Positions 51,376 through 61,001 of a DNA stretch of 64,000 nt are shown here, one piece after another. Origin of the DNA: Alphaproteobacteria bacterium (lineage in GTDB: Bacteria > Pseudomonadota > Alphaproteobacteria > Sphingomonadales > Sphingomonadaceae). Below the pieces are notes generated by a model that worked only from the letters and a program-made list of their open reading frames with translations, was not told the DNA's origin and searched no databases. The stretch lies in NCBI GenBank assembly GCA_030431875.1, contig JAUIIG010000001.1, positions 152,904 to 216,903 on the forward strand, given 5' to 3'. Both the position numbers and the translations under genes were made by a program. The number at the start of each line of letters is the position of its first letter. Within the stretch, counting starts at the first letter, position 1.

Positions 51376-53646
51376 ATGACCGCTGTCGCTTCCGCCCGCC
51401 AAATCCTCACCCGCCTGCACGAGGTGATGGCTTCGCGTACCCACGCGCAGGCCAAGCTGAACCAGGTGGTCGAAACGATCGGCGAGGCACTCGATAGCGA
51501 GGTCTGCTCGATCTACCTGCTGCGCGAGGGCATGCTGGAGTTGTTTGCGACGCGCGGCCTGAATCAGGCAGCCGTGCACGTCACCCGCCTCGGCGTGGGT
51601 GAAGGCCTGACCGGCACCATCGCCCAGAACATCGAGACGCTGAACCTCGACGAGGCGGCGACCCATCCGGAATTCCAGTACAAGTCCGAGACGGGGGAGG
51701 AAAAATTCCACTCTTTCGCCGGCGTGCCGATTGTCCGCCGCGAACGCGCCATCGGGGTGCTGACCGTGCAGCATGTCGAGCCGCGCAAATACGCCGAAGT
51801 CGAGATTGAGGCGCTGCAGACGGTCGCCATGGTACTGGCCGAACTGATCCACAACGCCGGGCTCGTGGATGCCGAGGCGCTCGGCGAGCGTAGCGAAGCA
51901 CACAGCGGGCAGGAGGTGATCGAAGGCCTCAAGCTGGTGAAGGGCCTCGCGCTGGGCAAGGCCGTGTTCCACCAGCCGCGCGTGCATATCGAACAGACCG
52001 TGGCCGAAGACATCGAGGCAGAGCGCGAGCGCGTCTACCTCGCCTTCGACCGCATGCGCGAACAGATCGACAACATGGCCAAGCAGGCCGAATTCGGCAC
52101 CGGCGGCGAACACGAGCAGGTGCTCGAGACCTACAAGATGTTCGCCTACGACGAAGGCTGGAGCCGCCGCATCAACGAGGCGATCGATTCCGGCCTGACT
52201 GCCGAAGCCGCCATCGAACGCGTGCAGCAGCGTACCCGCATGCGCATGCGCGAGATCCAGGACCCACTGCTGCAGGATCGCATGCACGACCTGGAAGACC
52301 TGGCGAACCGCCTGATCCGCATCGTTTCAGGCCAGCTGGAAACTGCGGCGCAGAAGGGCCTGACGCAGGATTCGGTGCTCGTCGCCAAGAACCTCGGCCC
52401 TGCCGAGCTGCTCGAATACGACAAGCGCCGGCTCAAGGCCGTGGTGTTGGAGGAAGGCTCGCTCACCGCGCACGTGGTGATCGTCGCCCGCGCCATGGGC
52501 GTGCCGGTGATCGGCCGTGTGCGCAATGTCCGTGGCAAGGTCCGCGAAGGCGACGAGATGCTGGTCGACGGCGATGCCGGCAAGGTCACCCTGCGACCTT
52601 CGGCTGGCGTGCTGTCCGCCTTCGAGGCGCGGTTCGCCCGCAAGAAGGAAAAGCAGGCGGAATATGCCAAGCTGCGCGATGTCGAACCCTTTACCCGCGA
52701 TGGCGAGCGGATCGAGGTGATGATGAACGCCGGCCTGCGCGATGACGTCGGCATGCTGGCGATGACCGGGGCGGACGGGATCGGGCTCTACCGCACCGAA
52801 TTCCAGTTCCTCGTCTCCTCCGCCTTGCCCCAACGCGAGCGGCAGGCGCGCCTCTATCGCGACGTGTTGGAGGCGGCGAAGGGCAAGCCAGTGATCTTCC
52901 GCACGGTGGACATCGGCGGCGACAAGTCGCTGCCCTACATCAACAGCGAGACGGCCAAGGAAGACGAAAACCCCGCCATGGGCTGGCGCGCGCTGCGGCT
53001 GGCGCTGGAGCGCGAAGGCCTGATGAAGGCGCAAGCGCGCGCTCTGCTGGAAGGGGCTGCGGGTCGCGAGCTCAACGTGATGTTCCCGATGGTTTCCGAA
53101 CCGTGGGAATTCGACGCCGCGAAAGAGGTGTTCGACCAGCAACTCGCCTACCTCAAGAAGCGCAAGCACCAGCTGCCCAGCGCGATCAATTTCGGCGTCA
53201 TGCTGGAAGTGCCCTCGCTGGCCGAAACGCTCGACCTGCTGCTGCCGCGCCTCAGCTTCATCTCGATCGGCACCAACGACCTGACGCAGTTCCTGTTCGC
53301 GGCGGACCGTGCCAACCCGATGCTGGCGGAACGCTATGACTGGGTCAGCCCGTCGATCCTGCGGTTCCTGCGCCGTGTCGTGCAGACCTGCGTCGGCCAC
53401 CCGGTCAAGCTGGGGGTCTGCGGCGAGATGGGCGGTCGCCGGTTGGAGGCATTGGCGCTGCTCGGTCTCGGCATCCGCCGACTGTCGATCACACCGGCCG
53501 CTGTCGGCCCGATCAAGGAGCTGGTGCGCAAGGTCGACACCCGCGAAATCGGCCAGGCCATGAGCGGCTGGCTGGCATCGCCGCCGCCCGATATGCGCGC
53601 TGCCTTGCAGGCATGGGCCGAAGAGCGCGGCATCGAAGTGGAATAG
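51376..53646 (+). CDS. ptsP: PTS-Ntr enzyme I (GAF-PtsI), PtsP
   Basis: 756 residues. Residues about 15-160 are a GAF domain (EVCSIYLLREG...GVGEGLTGTIAQ). From about 175 comes the PTS enzyme I part: swivelling domain with the phospho-His in SLTAHVVIVARAMGVP, then the PEP-binding barrel with GADGIGLYRTEFQFL, GGDKSLPYINSETAKEDENPAMGWRALR, IGTNDLTQF and GVCGEMGG. It phosphorylates NPr from PEP in the nitrogen-related PTS. ptsO and ptsN are elsewhere. Confidence 0.95.
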   Translation: MTAVASARQILTRLHEVMASRTHAQAKLNQVVETIGEALDSEVCSIYLLREGMLELFATRGLNQAAVHVTRLGVGEGLTGTIAQNIETLNLDEAATHPEFQYKSETGEEKFHSFAGVPIVRRERAIGVLTVQHVEPRKYAEVEIEALQTVAMVLAELIHNAGLVDAEALGERSEAHSGQEVIEGLKLVKGLALGKAVFHQPRVHIEQTVAEDIEAERERVYLAFDRMREQIDNMAKQAEFGTGGEHEQVLETYKMFAYDEGWSRRINEAIDSGLTAEAAIERVQQRTRMRMREIQDPLLQDRMHDLEDLANRLIRIVSGQLETAAQKGLTQDSVLVAKNLGPAELLEYDKRRLKAVVLEEGSLTAHVVIVARAMGVPVIGRVRNVRGKVREGDEMLVDGDAGKVTLRPSAGVLSAFEARFARKKEKQAEYAKLRDVEPFTRDGERIEVMMNAGLRDDVGMLAMTGADGIGLYRTEFQFLVSSALPQRERQARLYRDVLEAAKGKPVIFRTVDIGGDKSLPYINSETAKEDENPAMGWRALRLALEREGLMKAQARALLEGAAGRELNVMFPMVSEPWEFDAAKEVFDQQLAYLKKRKHQLPSAINFGVMLEVPSLAETLDLLLPRLSFISIGTNDLTQFLFAADRANPMLAERYDWVSPSILRFLRRVVQTCVGHPVKLGVCGEMGGRRLEALALLGLGIRRLSITPAAVGPIKELVRKVDTREIGQAMSGWLASPPPDMRAALQAWAEERGIEVE

Positions 53647-53747
53647 CGCGCCAAAAACGGCGGAATTGCTTGACTCGGCACTAGGCAGGCGATTTCAATT
53701 GTCACATAGGGTTCGCACATTTCCCAGCGCCCCCAGCTGGAGCGGTC

Positions 53748-54839
53748 ATGACCGATTCTGAAGACGATATTGATGTAAACGAAGCCGCCGAGGCGCCTCC
53801 GCCGCCTCCGGGTGTCGGCCCGCAGCTGCGCGCCGCGCGTGAGAAGAAGGGCCTGACGCTGGACCAGCTGGCGGCTGAAACCCGCATTTCGCGCAACAGC
53901 CTCGAACTGATCGAGCAGGGCAATTTCGCTGATCTTGCGGGACGCACCTATGCTGTCGGTTTTGCGAAGACCTTTGCCAAGGCCGTGGGCCTCGACCAGG
54001 GCGATGTTGCCGCCATGGTGCGCGCAGAGATGGACGAGGCGGCGACCGAACAGGATTATTCACCCGCCCGCCGCACCTTCGAACCGGGCGATCCGGCACG
54101 TTCGCCAGGCGGCGGACTGCTGTGGTTCTCGCTCTTCGCCATCGTCGTGCTGCTGGTGGGCATTTTCTTCGCCGCCCGCGCGCTGTTCTCGCCTGCCGCC
54201 GAAATGCCCTCGCTGATCGAGCAGCAGGAGCAGGAAGAAGTCGCAGCAGTGGCAGAAGCCGGAGCGGAAGATACCGAGGCCGCTGCACCGGTCGACGCCA
54301 GCGGCGCCGTGGTCTTCACCGCGCAGGGCGAAACCTGGGTGCGCTTTTACGAGGCCGATGGCCGCGTGCTGCAGGAAGGCACCATGCGGCAGGGTGACAG
54401 CTTCACGATCCCCGCCGATGCCGTAGCCCCGCAGATCATCACCGGTCGCCCTGACCTGCTGACCATCACTGTCGGCGGCAGCCCGGTGCGCAAGCTCTCC
54501 AACGATCCGGAGACGCTGCAGGACGTGGCGATTTCCGCCGAGGCCCTGCTCGCCCGACCGAGCGGTGGCGAGGTGATCGGCTTTGGCCGAGGCACTGGCG
54601 GGCCTGTCGTGGCTGAAGAGTCACCGGCTGCTGCGCCGACGCGGGCACCGGCACCGCGTCCGACTGCCACGCCGTCCTCTGCACCGACAGCCACGGCGAC
54701 GCCTGCAGCGACACCGGCGCACAGGCCCACGACGACCGCGACCCCTGCGCCGACGCCCGAGCCGAGCCCGGCTGGCACGGCTCCGCCCCGCGCCGAACCG
54801 GCAGAACCTGCCGAGAACCCGGTCTCGCCGCCGGTTTGA
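53748..54839 (+). CDS. rodZ: RodZ-like helix-turn-helix membrane protein
   Basis: 363 residues. An HTH_25 domain (GPQLRAAREKKGLTLDQLAAETRIS...GRTYAVGFAKTFA) is followed by one membrane helix about residue 125-147, a DUF4115 beta domain with ETWVRFYEADGRVLQEG and a Pro/Thr/Ala-rich periplasmic tail. RodZ links MreB filaments to wall synthesis. mreB is not in this window. Confidence 0.85.
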   Translation: MTDSEDDIDVNEAAEAPPPPPGVGPQLRAAREKKGLTLDQLAAETRISRNSLELIEQGNFADLAGRTYAVGFAKTFAKAVGLDQGDVAAMVRAEMDEAATEQDYSPARRTFEPGDPARSPGGGLLWFSLFAIVVLLVGIFFAARALFSPAAEMPSLIEQQEQEEVAAVAEAGAEDTEAAAPVDASGAVVFTAQGETWVRFYEADGRVLQEGTMRQGDSFTIPADAVAPQIITGRPDLLTITVGGSPVRKLSNDPETLQDVAISAEALLARPSGGEVIGFGRGTGGPVVAEESPAAAPTRAPAPRPTATPSSAPTATATPAATPAHRPTTTATPAPTPEPSPAGTAPPRAEPAEPAENPVSPPV

Positions 54840-54985
54840 CCCGGCGAAAAACCTGCGTTCTTTCGGGGAATACCGGACATTTGGCGGTTTCCCCTTTTGG
54901 TTAATCGGCTATCTTGCCTCGCAATGGCAGGGTGTCCCTGTGTGTGCAGCCATTTGCACAGCGTTTTTTGAGGAGAAAGCTGGCG

Positions 54986-55933
54986 ATGAAAGCCCGGTCG
55001 ATCACCCCCTTTGCAATAGGTCGCGCGGCGATTTTCGCCGGACTGGTGGCCGTGGCCGTTCCCGTGCCCGCCGCCGCCCAGGTGGATTCGCGCCTCGAAC
55101 GGATCGAGCGCGAGATCAACGCCCTGCAGCGGGTGGTCTTCCCCGGCGGTGACGAGCGCTTCTTCGAACCGGAAATCACCCCGCAGACCGGCAATACCGG
55201 CAACGCCAACCCGCAGGCTGCCACCTCGGCACTCACTGACGTGCTCGCGCGGCTCGACGCCATCGAGCAGCAGCTGGCCCGCCTGACTGCCGCGACCGAA
55301 GTCAACGAGAACGCGCTGGCGTCGCTGGAGATGCGCGTGATCGAGCTTGAGGGTCGCGCCAGTGCCATGCCCGAAGAGGCCGTTACTACGGCTGCCACCG
55401 AAACCGGCGCCAATGCCTCCGGTGTGATCGAGGCGCCGGGTGAAGACACGGTCGAAATCGCAGTTGAAGACGAGGCGGAGGCCGCCGGCCCCAGTGACGA
55501 GCGACTTGCCGCCGTGCAGGCCATCGCCAAGCCTGCCACGGGCGACGAAGGCGACGACGAATACGTCTACGGTTTCCGCCTGTGGGATGCCGGTTTCTAT
55601 CCCGAAGCGCAGCAGCAGCTGGCGCTGTTCGTGGATGCCTATCCCGACCATTGGCGCACTACCTATGGCCGCAACCTGCTGGGCCGCGCCTTCCTCGACG
55701 ATGGCAACCCGCGCTCCGCAGCCACTCACTTCCTCGAGAACTACCAGGCCGATCCTGCCGGTGCCCGCGCGCCGCACAGCCTGCTCTATCTCGCGGAATC
55801 GATGATCGAACTGGGCGATACCCGCCGCGCCTGCATCGCCCTGTCGGTGTTCGGCGAGGAATACCCGGCGCTGGCGGCTGGCGAGATGCTGGGCCAGTAC
55901 GAAGGCTTGAGTGGCCGCGTCGACTGCAATTGA
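54986..55933 (+). CDS. cpoB: CpoB/YbgF-type periplasmic TPR protein
   Basis: 315 residues from the ATG at 54986 with AGGAGA upstream. Signal peptide ends at AAAQ. A short coiled coil (RLERIEREINALQRVV, LARLDAIEQQLARL) precedes an acidic linker and C-terminal TPRs (GFRLWDAGFYPEAQQQLALF...AATHFLENYQADP). CpoB coordinates Tol-Pal with outer-membrane constriction. The tol-pal genes are not adjacent, but tilS overlaps its end as in many alphaproteobacteria. Confidence 0.85.
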   Translation: MKARSITPFAIGRAAIFAGLVAVAVPVPAAAQVDSRLERIEREINALQRVVFPGGDERFFEPEITPQTGNTGNANPQAATSALTDVLARLDAIEQQLARLTAATEVNENALASLEMRVIELEGRASAMPEEAVTTAATETGANASGVIEAPGEDTVEIAVEDEAEAAGPSDERLAAVQAIAKPATGDEGDDEYVYGFRLWDAGFYPEAQQQLALFVDAYPDHWRTTYGRNLLGRAFLDDGNPRSAATHFLENYQADPAGARAPHSLLYLAESMIELGDTRRACIALSVFGEEYPALAAGEMLGQYEGLSGRVDCN

Positions 55934-56870
55934 TCCGGCGCTGGTCGCGCGCTTCAAGGCGGCGCTCGACCGGCTGAACCCTGAAGGCGCGAAGATCGGC
56001 CTCGCCGTCAGCGGCGGGCCGGACTCCATGGCCATGTTGCTGCTGGCGCAGGCAGCGATTCCCGGTGGGTTCGAGGTGGCGACCGTCGACCACGGCCTGC
56101 GTCCCGAAGCCAAGGACGAGTGTGCCTTGGTTGTCGCGGCCTGTGCGGAACTCGGGGTGCCGTGTGAGATGCTGAGCGTGGAGGTCGGCGAGGGCAACTT
56201 GCAAGCCAAGGCACGCGAGGCGCGTTACCGGGCGCTCGCCCAATGGGCAAAGCGGCGTGACCTCGCCGCCGTCGCCACTGCCCACCATGTCGATGACCAG
56301 GCAGAAACACTGCTGATGCGCCTCAATCGGGGAAGCGGTGTCGCCGGACTGGCTGGCGTGCGCGCGTCGCAATGGCACGACGACCTGCAATTCACGATTG
56401 TCCGCCCCTTGCTGGACTTATCACGTGCCGAACTGGCCGCTGTCGTTGCACAAGCCGGACAAGTCGTCGCCGGCGATCCCAGCAATGCCGATCCCCACTT
56501 TGATCGGGTACGTATGCGGCAGGCCTTGGCCGACTGCGACTGGCTGGACCGGTCAGCGCTGGCGCAGTCCGCCAGCAATCTCGCAGAAGCTTACGAGGCC
56601 TTGCAGGAGTATGCCCGGCTGCTGTGGCCGCAAATGGTGGCGCAGACTGAAGATGGCTTTGTGCTTAGACCCGGATCCTCACGCGAAATGAACCGGCGGC
56701 TGCTGGCCAAGGCGATGCAGGAAATGGGCGGTAGGCCTCGCGGCGGGGACGTTGCGCGATTGCTCGCCCGGCTGGAGCAGGGCGAGGGTGGAAATGTCGC
56801 TGGGATACTGGCGAAGGTGCAGGGAGGACGCTGGGTATTGACGCCCGAACCGCCGCGCCGGACGGGTTAG
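55911..56870 (+). CDS. tilS: tRNA(Ile)-lysidine synthetase TilS
   Basis: 319 residues, GTG start overlapping the end of cpoB by 23 bp. The PP-loop ATPase motif is SGGPDSMAM, with TVDHGLRPEAKDE, KAREARYRALAQWA and TAHHVDDQAETLLMRLNRGSG. It makes lysidine in the CAU anticodon of tRNA-Ile. ftsH, the usual next gene, is absent; a convergent L,D-transpeptidase follows instead. Confidence 0.95.
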   Translation: MAASTAIDPALVARFKAALDRLNPEGAKIGLAVSGGPDSMAMLLLAQAAIPGGFEVATVDHGLRPEAKDECALVVAACAELGVPCEMLSVEVGEGNLQAKAREARYRALAQWAKRRDLAAVATAHHVDDQAETLLMRLNRGSGVAGLAGVRASQWHDDLQFTIVRPLLDLSRAELAAVVAQAGQVVAGDPSNADPHFDRVRMRQALADCDWLDRSALAQSASNLAEAYEALQEYARLLWPQMVAQTEDGFVLRPGSSREMNRRLLAKAMQEMGGRPRGGDVARLLARLEQGEGGNVAGILAKVQGGRWVLTPEPPRRTG

Positions 56871-57541
56871 GTATCGGTCCGCAGGCTGCCGCCAACGCCC
56901 GTCATCACGCCGTCGGTAATAATCACCACGTCGCCGATCTCGGCTTCGTCGAACAGGCGCGAGGCGAATTCGTCGGGTACCGAGATGCAGCCGTGGCTGG
57001 CATAGCCGCGCTCGACGGTGGAGCCGCCGTGTACCGCGACGCCGTCCCAGGTCAGCCGCAGCGTCCACGGCATGGGCGCATTGTTGTACTGTTCTGAAAC
57101 GTTGTCCCGTTCCTTGGTCAGGATCGGGAAGGTGCCGGTGGGCGTCGGGTGCTCGGGCGTGCCGAGCAGGGCCGCCGCCGCGCCGATTTCGTAGCCATTT
57201 CGGAACACCGAAATGACGCGCGCTTGCAGGTCCACGGTCATCACCAGCGGGCCATCGGGAACGCCCTCGTCGTCCCAGTGCCATTCGCCGTAGCGGATCG
57301 GGCCTTCGATGGGCAGGATACGCTTGATGACGAAGGGATCGTCCGGATCGTATGCCGGGGTGTCCTGAACGACCTCGTTGGAAACGAATTCGATGGCATC
57401 GTCGACCGCGGCAGAACCCTGCGCGATCAGGCCGGTGTCGTCGTCGCTCTGGCCGAAAGCCATGGCGCCGCCCGCGAGTGCCGCAACGGCCATCGACAGG
57501 CCAGCGATCAGTTTCATGCCCATGTTCATGAAATGCACCAT
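56867..57541 (-). CDS. L,D-transpeptidase (YkuD domain)
   Basis: About 224 residues; other in-frame ATGs at 57529, 57523 and 57517 are possible. Signal peptide ends AMAFG. The YkuD catalytic motif is HGGSTVERGYASHGCISV, with the active Cys, preceded by PTPTGTFPI. It makes L,D-peptide or lipoprotein crosslinks in the periplasm. It overlaps tilS by 4 bp at the stops. Confidence 0.88.
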   Translation of the reverse strand: MVHFMNMGMKLIAGLSMAVAALAGGAMAFGQSDDDTGLIAQGSAAVDDAIEFVSNEVVQDTPAYDPDDPFVIKRILPIEGPIRYGEWHWDDEGVPDGPLVMTVDLQARVISVFRNGYEIGAAAALLGTPEHPTPTGTFPILTKERDNVSEQYNNAPMPWTLRLTWDGVAVHGGSTVERGYASHGCISVPDEFASRLFDEAEIGDVVIITDGVMTGVGGSLRTDT

Positions 57542-57612
57542 GCGCCAAAATGCCCGCCAGTGCTACTGCGCACGGGCACCGCGTCCAATTTTGGAACGCT
57601 GCCTAACGCCGG

Positions 57613-60387
57613 TTAACCATGCGCCCCGAAGACGTTGGCAATGGCCGTGGTGACGCGCAGCGACAGCCCATAGGCGCGCTCGATCGGGTCGATGAAGTCG
57701 CGGTGGATGGCCTCGTAACCCTCGTCGCTGCCGTCGGGCCAGTCGGTGGGTTCGGTCAAGTCAAAGCGGTCGATGCGCGGGAATTGCGTGGGATAGGCGC
57801 GCCGCAACTGCGCCAGCGCCTCGTCGATCCGCAAGGTGAAGACCATTTCCAGCACGTCGTCGCGCGACACGTCGTTGGCGCGGCTGAAGGCCGGGACGCT
57901 GACGGCGCGAATGAACATGGCCTGGAACAGCGCGATGCGCAGCGCCTGCAGTACACCGATCATGCGCCGCTTGTCCTCGCGGCTGTCGTCGGGCGCTTCG
58001 TTGGGGACGAAAGCGAGCAAGCGGTGCAGCTTCATCGCATCGACGCGCAGGCGGCTGGCGAGGCGCCGGAAGACGCCGACGCGGTCATCCTTCACAAGGT
58101 ACTCGCTCAGGGCCTCGCAGGCTTCGGTCAGGTGCGCTTCGGTGCCGCGATAGGGGCGGCTGGCCCAGTAAGCAGAGTTGAACAACTCGCCATAGGCGGC
58201 GACAGTCTTGACGCTGGCGAGCGCATTGGCCGCACGCACCAGTCGCACCAGCTCGCGCCCGCGCGCGCTTTCGGTGAGTAGGGCGCCAATTTCCTCGTAC
58301 TTGCCTTCTGCCGCATGGCCCAGGCCGGCGATGACGTTCACCGGGTAGCCCAGCTGCTGCAGGATCGCGTTGTGCGGGATGGCACGGATCTGCCGCAGGC
58401 TCATTTCGCGGTCGGCGGAAAGGTCGCTCTGGCGGCGCGAGACGCGGCTGCCGGTGGCGTTGAGCAGGCCCAGCCCGAAAGCGGTGATCGCGCGGCTGTA
58501 AGTGCGGCTTTCGAGGTGTTCGCGCTGGTGATCCTTCACTGCGCGGTAGAAGTCGAGACTAAGGTCTGTGCGGACGTAGAACTGGTCCTTCGGTACGTCC
58601 AAGTCGGTCTCGGCCGGGCGCAGCACGGCGATGCGCGTCAGCATGGCGCGCGCAAGTTCGGGGGTGGAGAACCACAGGTAGCCGTCACCGCCCTGGAAGC
58701 TGACTTCGGGCTCCAGCGTGATGCCCGCACGGGCAAAGCGCCGCTTCGACCACGGGCTGAGCGCCCAGTCGAGCCGGTCGGCCATCTTGGTGGGATGCGC
58801 GCCGCGTCCCATGGATTCGCCGTGGGTGTTGAAGATCAGCGCAGCGACATCGGTCATGCCGTTGGCCGCCATCGCTTCCGCCAAGCGGCCTTGCAGGCGT
58901 TCGATGGCGAGGCTGGCGGGGATCTGGCCCACGAAACGGCCCGCGTCGGAGAAGCCGGTCTGGATCGCCACGCGGCCGCGCTTCTTGGCGTAGTCCTGAT
59001 ACACCGGCTCGGCGAGCAATTCGTCGAGAAAGCGGCCACCGTGTTCCAGCGCGCTCTCGGTCTCGAACAGCGGGGAGACGTCGACCTTGTCGTCTATCCC
59101 GAACAGCTTGGCGAAGTAGAGTGCGGCGAGGACCGTGGCGGGCTCCTCGCATTCCGCGATCAGCATGCGGATCGGCGCGTCGGCGTCGATGTGGGCCAGG
59201 ATCTGCGCCATGGCGAGGAACTGGCGGATGGCCGTGCTGGCCTCGATCGCCAGCGCGCCAAAGTTGCTGCGGCGCGGCTGCAATCCGCTGATCGCGCGGT
59301 TGAGGTGCACCACCGCGCCCTTGCTGGCGAGGTCGAGGTTACCTTCCGGGTCGATGCGGCGGCGGATGGCATTGTGCAGCTGCTTGGCGTTCACGCGGAA
59401 GTGGATCCAGCCCATGCCAAGCCCGTCGGCGCGCATGGCAGAAGCCAGCGTCTTGAGTGCGACGGCGCGGTCGCCATCGTCGCAGTCCTTCGCCTCGGCT
59501 TCCAGCGCGTCGATGTAGCGCGAGAGGCTGAGCAGCTTGCGCGGATCGCTTGCCGTCAGGCGGTTGGCGGCGACGGACAGTGCTGCGGGATCGGACAGAT
59601 CGGCGGCAAAGTCTTGCGCGCGTTCCTCCGCGTAGGTGGCAGCAGGACGCAGTTCGGCGAGCAAAGGGTGATCGGCGTCGATCCCTGCCAGCGTGGCGAC
59701 ATACCGCGCCAATCGCTCGGCCTTCTCCGACAGGCGGAAGCCGATCGAGTTGGACCAGGTGATGTCGGTCCGCCCGTCCATGTCGTAGCCGACCCAGGAG
59801 GCGAAGCGGAACGGCAGCGGCTCGAGCTCGGTCCAGCTGTCTGGCCAGTGGTCGCGCGCATGGCTGAGCAATTGCGCGACGATCTGGCTGCGGGCCTCCT
59901 GCGCATTGCCGATAGCGCGCATGGCGCGCTGGTGTTCGTAGGCGAGCGTGACTTGCGGGCGTTCGCCGCCGACACAGCTTTCGTCGACCGGTGCGCCGCC
60001 CGAGGCCTGCCGCGCCACGGCATCGGACTGGGCGGGCGTCAGCAGGAAGGTGGGGTGCGCGGTAAAGACCGCGTGCAGTTGCGGACGCTCCCAGCGCTGG
60101 CGAAATGCAGCGAAGTCGCCCGTTTCCAGCGTCTCGGCCAGTGCCGCGGCATTGGCGTCGGTGCCGATGGGGGCAACCATGTGTTCCAGCTTGGCCGCAC
60201 GCTCGCCCAGCGCCGCCACTTCGAGCTCGGCAATCAGCGCCTCGATATCGTCGAGGGTGATTTCGCCGCTCTCCAGCTCGCGCGACAGGTTGTGCGCCAA
60301 CTGGAAAACAGGGTTGAACAGCGGGGTTTCGGCGGTGCGGCCATGCAGGTCCTGCAGGCGCTGCGAGAGGGCAGCGTAACTCGTCAC
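57613..60387 (-). CDS. ppc: Phosphoenolpyruvate carboxylase, divergent type
   Basis: 924 residues, GTG at 60387 overlapping the eda stop as GTGA. It keeps TAHPT near residue 110 (with F instead of E/V after), GYDMDGRTDITW, the FETESAL region and IPASLAIERLQG. It differs at catalytic places: instead of GRGG-type glycine-rich text it has NTHGESMGRGAHPTKM, SDAGRF replaces the SDSxKD lysine region, and the C-terminus is GAHG rather than RNTG-like. Recognisable as the family, but whether it carboxylates PEP is uncertain. Last gene of the Entner-Doudoroff operon. Confidence 0.7.
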   Translation of the reverse strand: MTSYAALSQRLQDLHGRTAETPLFNPVFQLAHNLSRELESGEITLDDIEALIAELEVAALGERAAKLEHMVAPIGTDANAAALAETLETGDFAAFRQRWERPQLHAVFTAHPTFLLTPAQSDAVARQASGGAPVDESCVGGERPQVTLAYEHQRAMRAIGNAQEARSQIVAQLLSHARDHWPDSWTELEPLPFRFASWVGYDMDGRTDITWSNSIGFRLSEKAERLARYVATLAGIDADHPLLAELRPAATYAEERAQDFAADLSDPAALSVAANRLTASDPRKLLSLSRYIDALEAEAKDCDDGDRAVALKTLASAMRADGLGMGWIHFRVNAKQLHNAIRRRIDPEGNLDLASKGAVVHLNRAISGLQPRRSNFGALAIEASTAIRQFLAMAQILAHIDADAPIRMLIAECEEPATVLAALYFAKLFGIDDKVDVSPLFETESALEHGGRFLDELLAEPVYQDYAKKRGRVAIQTGFSDAGRFVGQIPASLAIERLQGRLAEAMAANGMTDVAALIFNTHGESMGRGAHPTKMADRLDWALSPWSKRRFARAGITLEPEVSFQGGDGYLWFSTPELARAMLTRIAVLRPAETDLDVPKDQFYVRTDLSLDFYRAVKDHQREHLESRTYSRAITAFGLGLLNATGSRVSRRQSDLSADREMSLRQIRAIPHNAILQQLGYPVNVIAGLGHAAEGKYEEIGALLTESARGRELVRLVRAANALASVKTVAAYGELFNSAYWASRPYRGTEAHLTEACEALSEYLVKDDRVGVFRRLASRLRVDAMKLHRLLAFVPNEAPDDSREDKRRMIGVLQALRIALFQAMFIRAVSVPAFSRANDVSRDDVLEMVFTLRIDEALAQLRRAYPTQFPRIDRFDLTEPTDWPDGSDEGYEAIHRDFIDPIERAYGLSLRVTTAIANVFGAHG

Positions 60388-61001
60388 TTGGCAGCCATGC
60401 CGCTTGCGGCGCGGGCCAGGGCGGTAATCTCTTCGGGAGAGGCGCCCTTGGGCGCGACCCACGATCCGCCCACGCAATGGACGAAGGGCAGGGCGAGCCA
60501 GTCGGGCGCAGTAGCTTCGCTGATCCCGCCGGTGGGGCAGAACCTGCACTGGTAGAACGGCGCGGCGAGCGCCTTCAGCGCGGGAATGCCGCCTGCGGCC
60601 ATCGCCGGGAAAAACTTGAAGTGGGTGAGGCCGAGGTCGAGGCCGCGCATGATATCGCCTGCCGTCGCGGTGCCGGGGAGGAAGGGTATTTCGGATTTCA
60701 CCGCCGCTTCGCCGAGCGGCTGTGTCAGGCCGGGCGAGACGATGAACTCGCTGCCGACATCGAGTGCGGCGTGCAACTGCTTCGGATTGGTGACGGTGCC
60801 TGCACCGACGATGGCACCGGGGACGAGGTTCATGCGCTTGATCGCCTCAAGCGCGTCTTCGGTTCGCAGGGTAACTTCGAGCACCTTGAGACCGCCCTCG
60901 ACCAGCGCTTCGGCCACTTCGCGGGCATGCCCGATATCGTCCACCACCAGCACCGGGATCACCGGCGCGGTCTGCATCACGTCTTCGATGGCATAGAGCA
61001 T
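60384..61001 (-). CDS. eda: KDPG aldolase Eda
   Basis: 205 residues, ATG at 61001 sharing a base with the glk stop (TGATG). Motifs: VPVLVVDDIGHA, EVTLRTEDALEAI with the catalytic Glu, AGTVTNPKQL, FIVSPGLTQP and the Schiff-base Lys in THFKFFPA. It cleaves 2-keto-3-deoxy-6-phosphogluconate to pyruvate and glyceraldehyde 3-phosphate. It is translationally coupled to glk and ppc. Confidence 0.95.
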   Translation of the reverse strand: MLYAIEDVMQTAPVIPVLVVDDIGHAREVAEALVEGGLKVLEVTLRTEDALEAIKRMNLVPGAIVGAGTVTNPKQLHAALDVGSEFIVSPGLTQPLGEAAVKSEIPFLPGTATAGDIMRGLDLGLTHFKFFPAMAAGGIPALKALAAPFYQCRFCPTGGISEATAPDWLALPFVHCVGGSWVAPKGASPEEITALARAASGMAAK

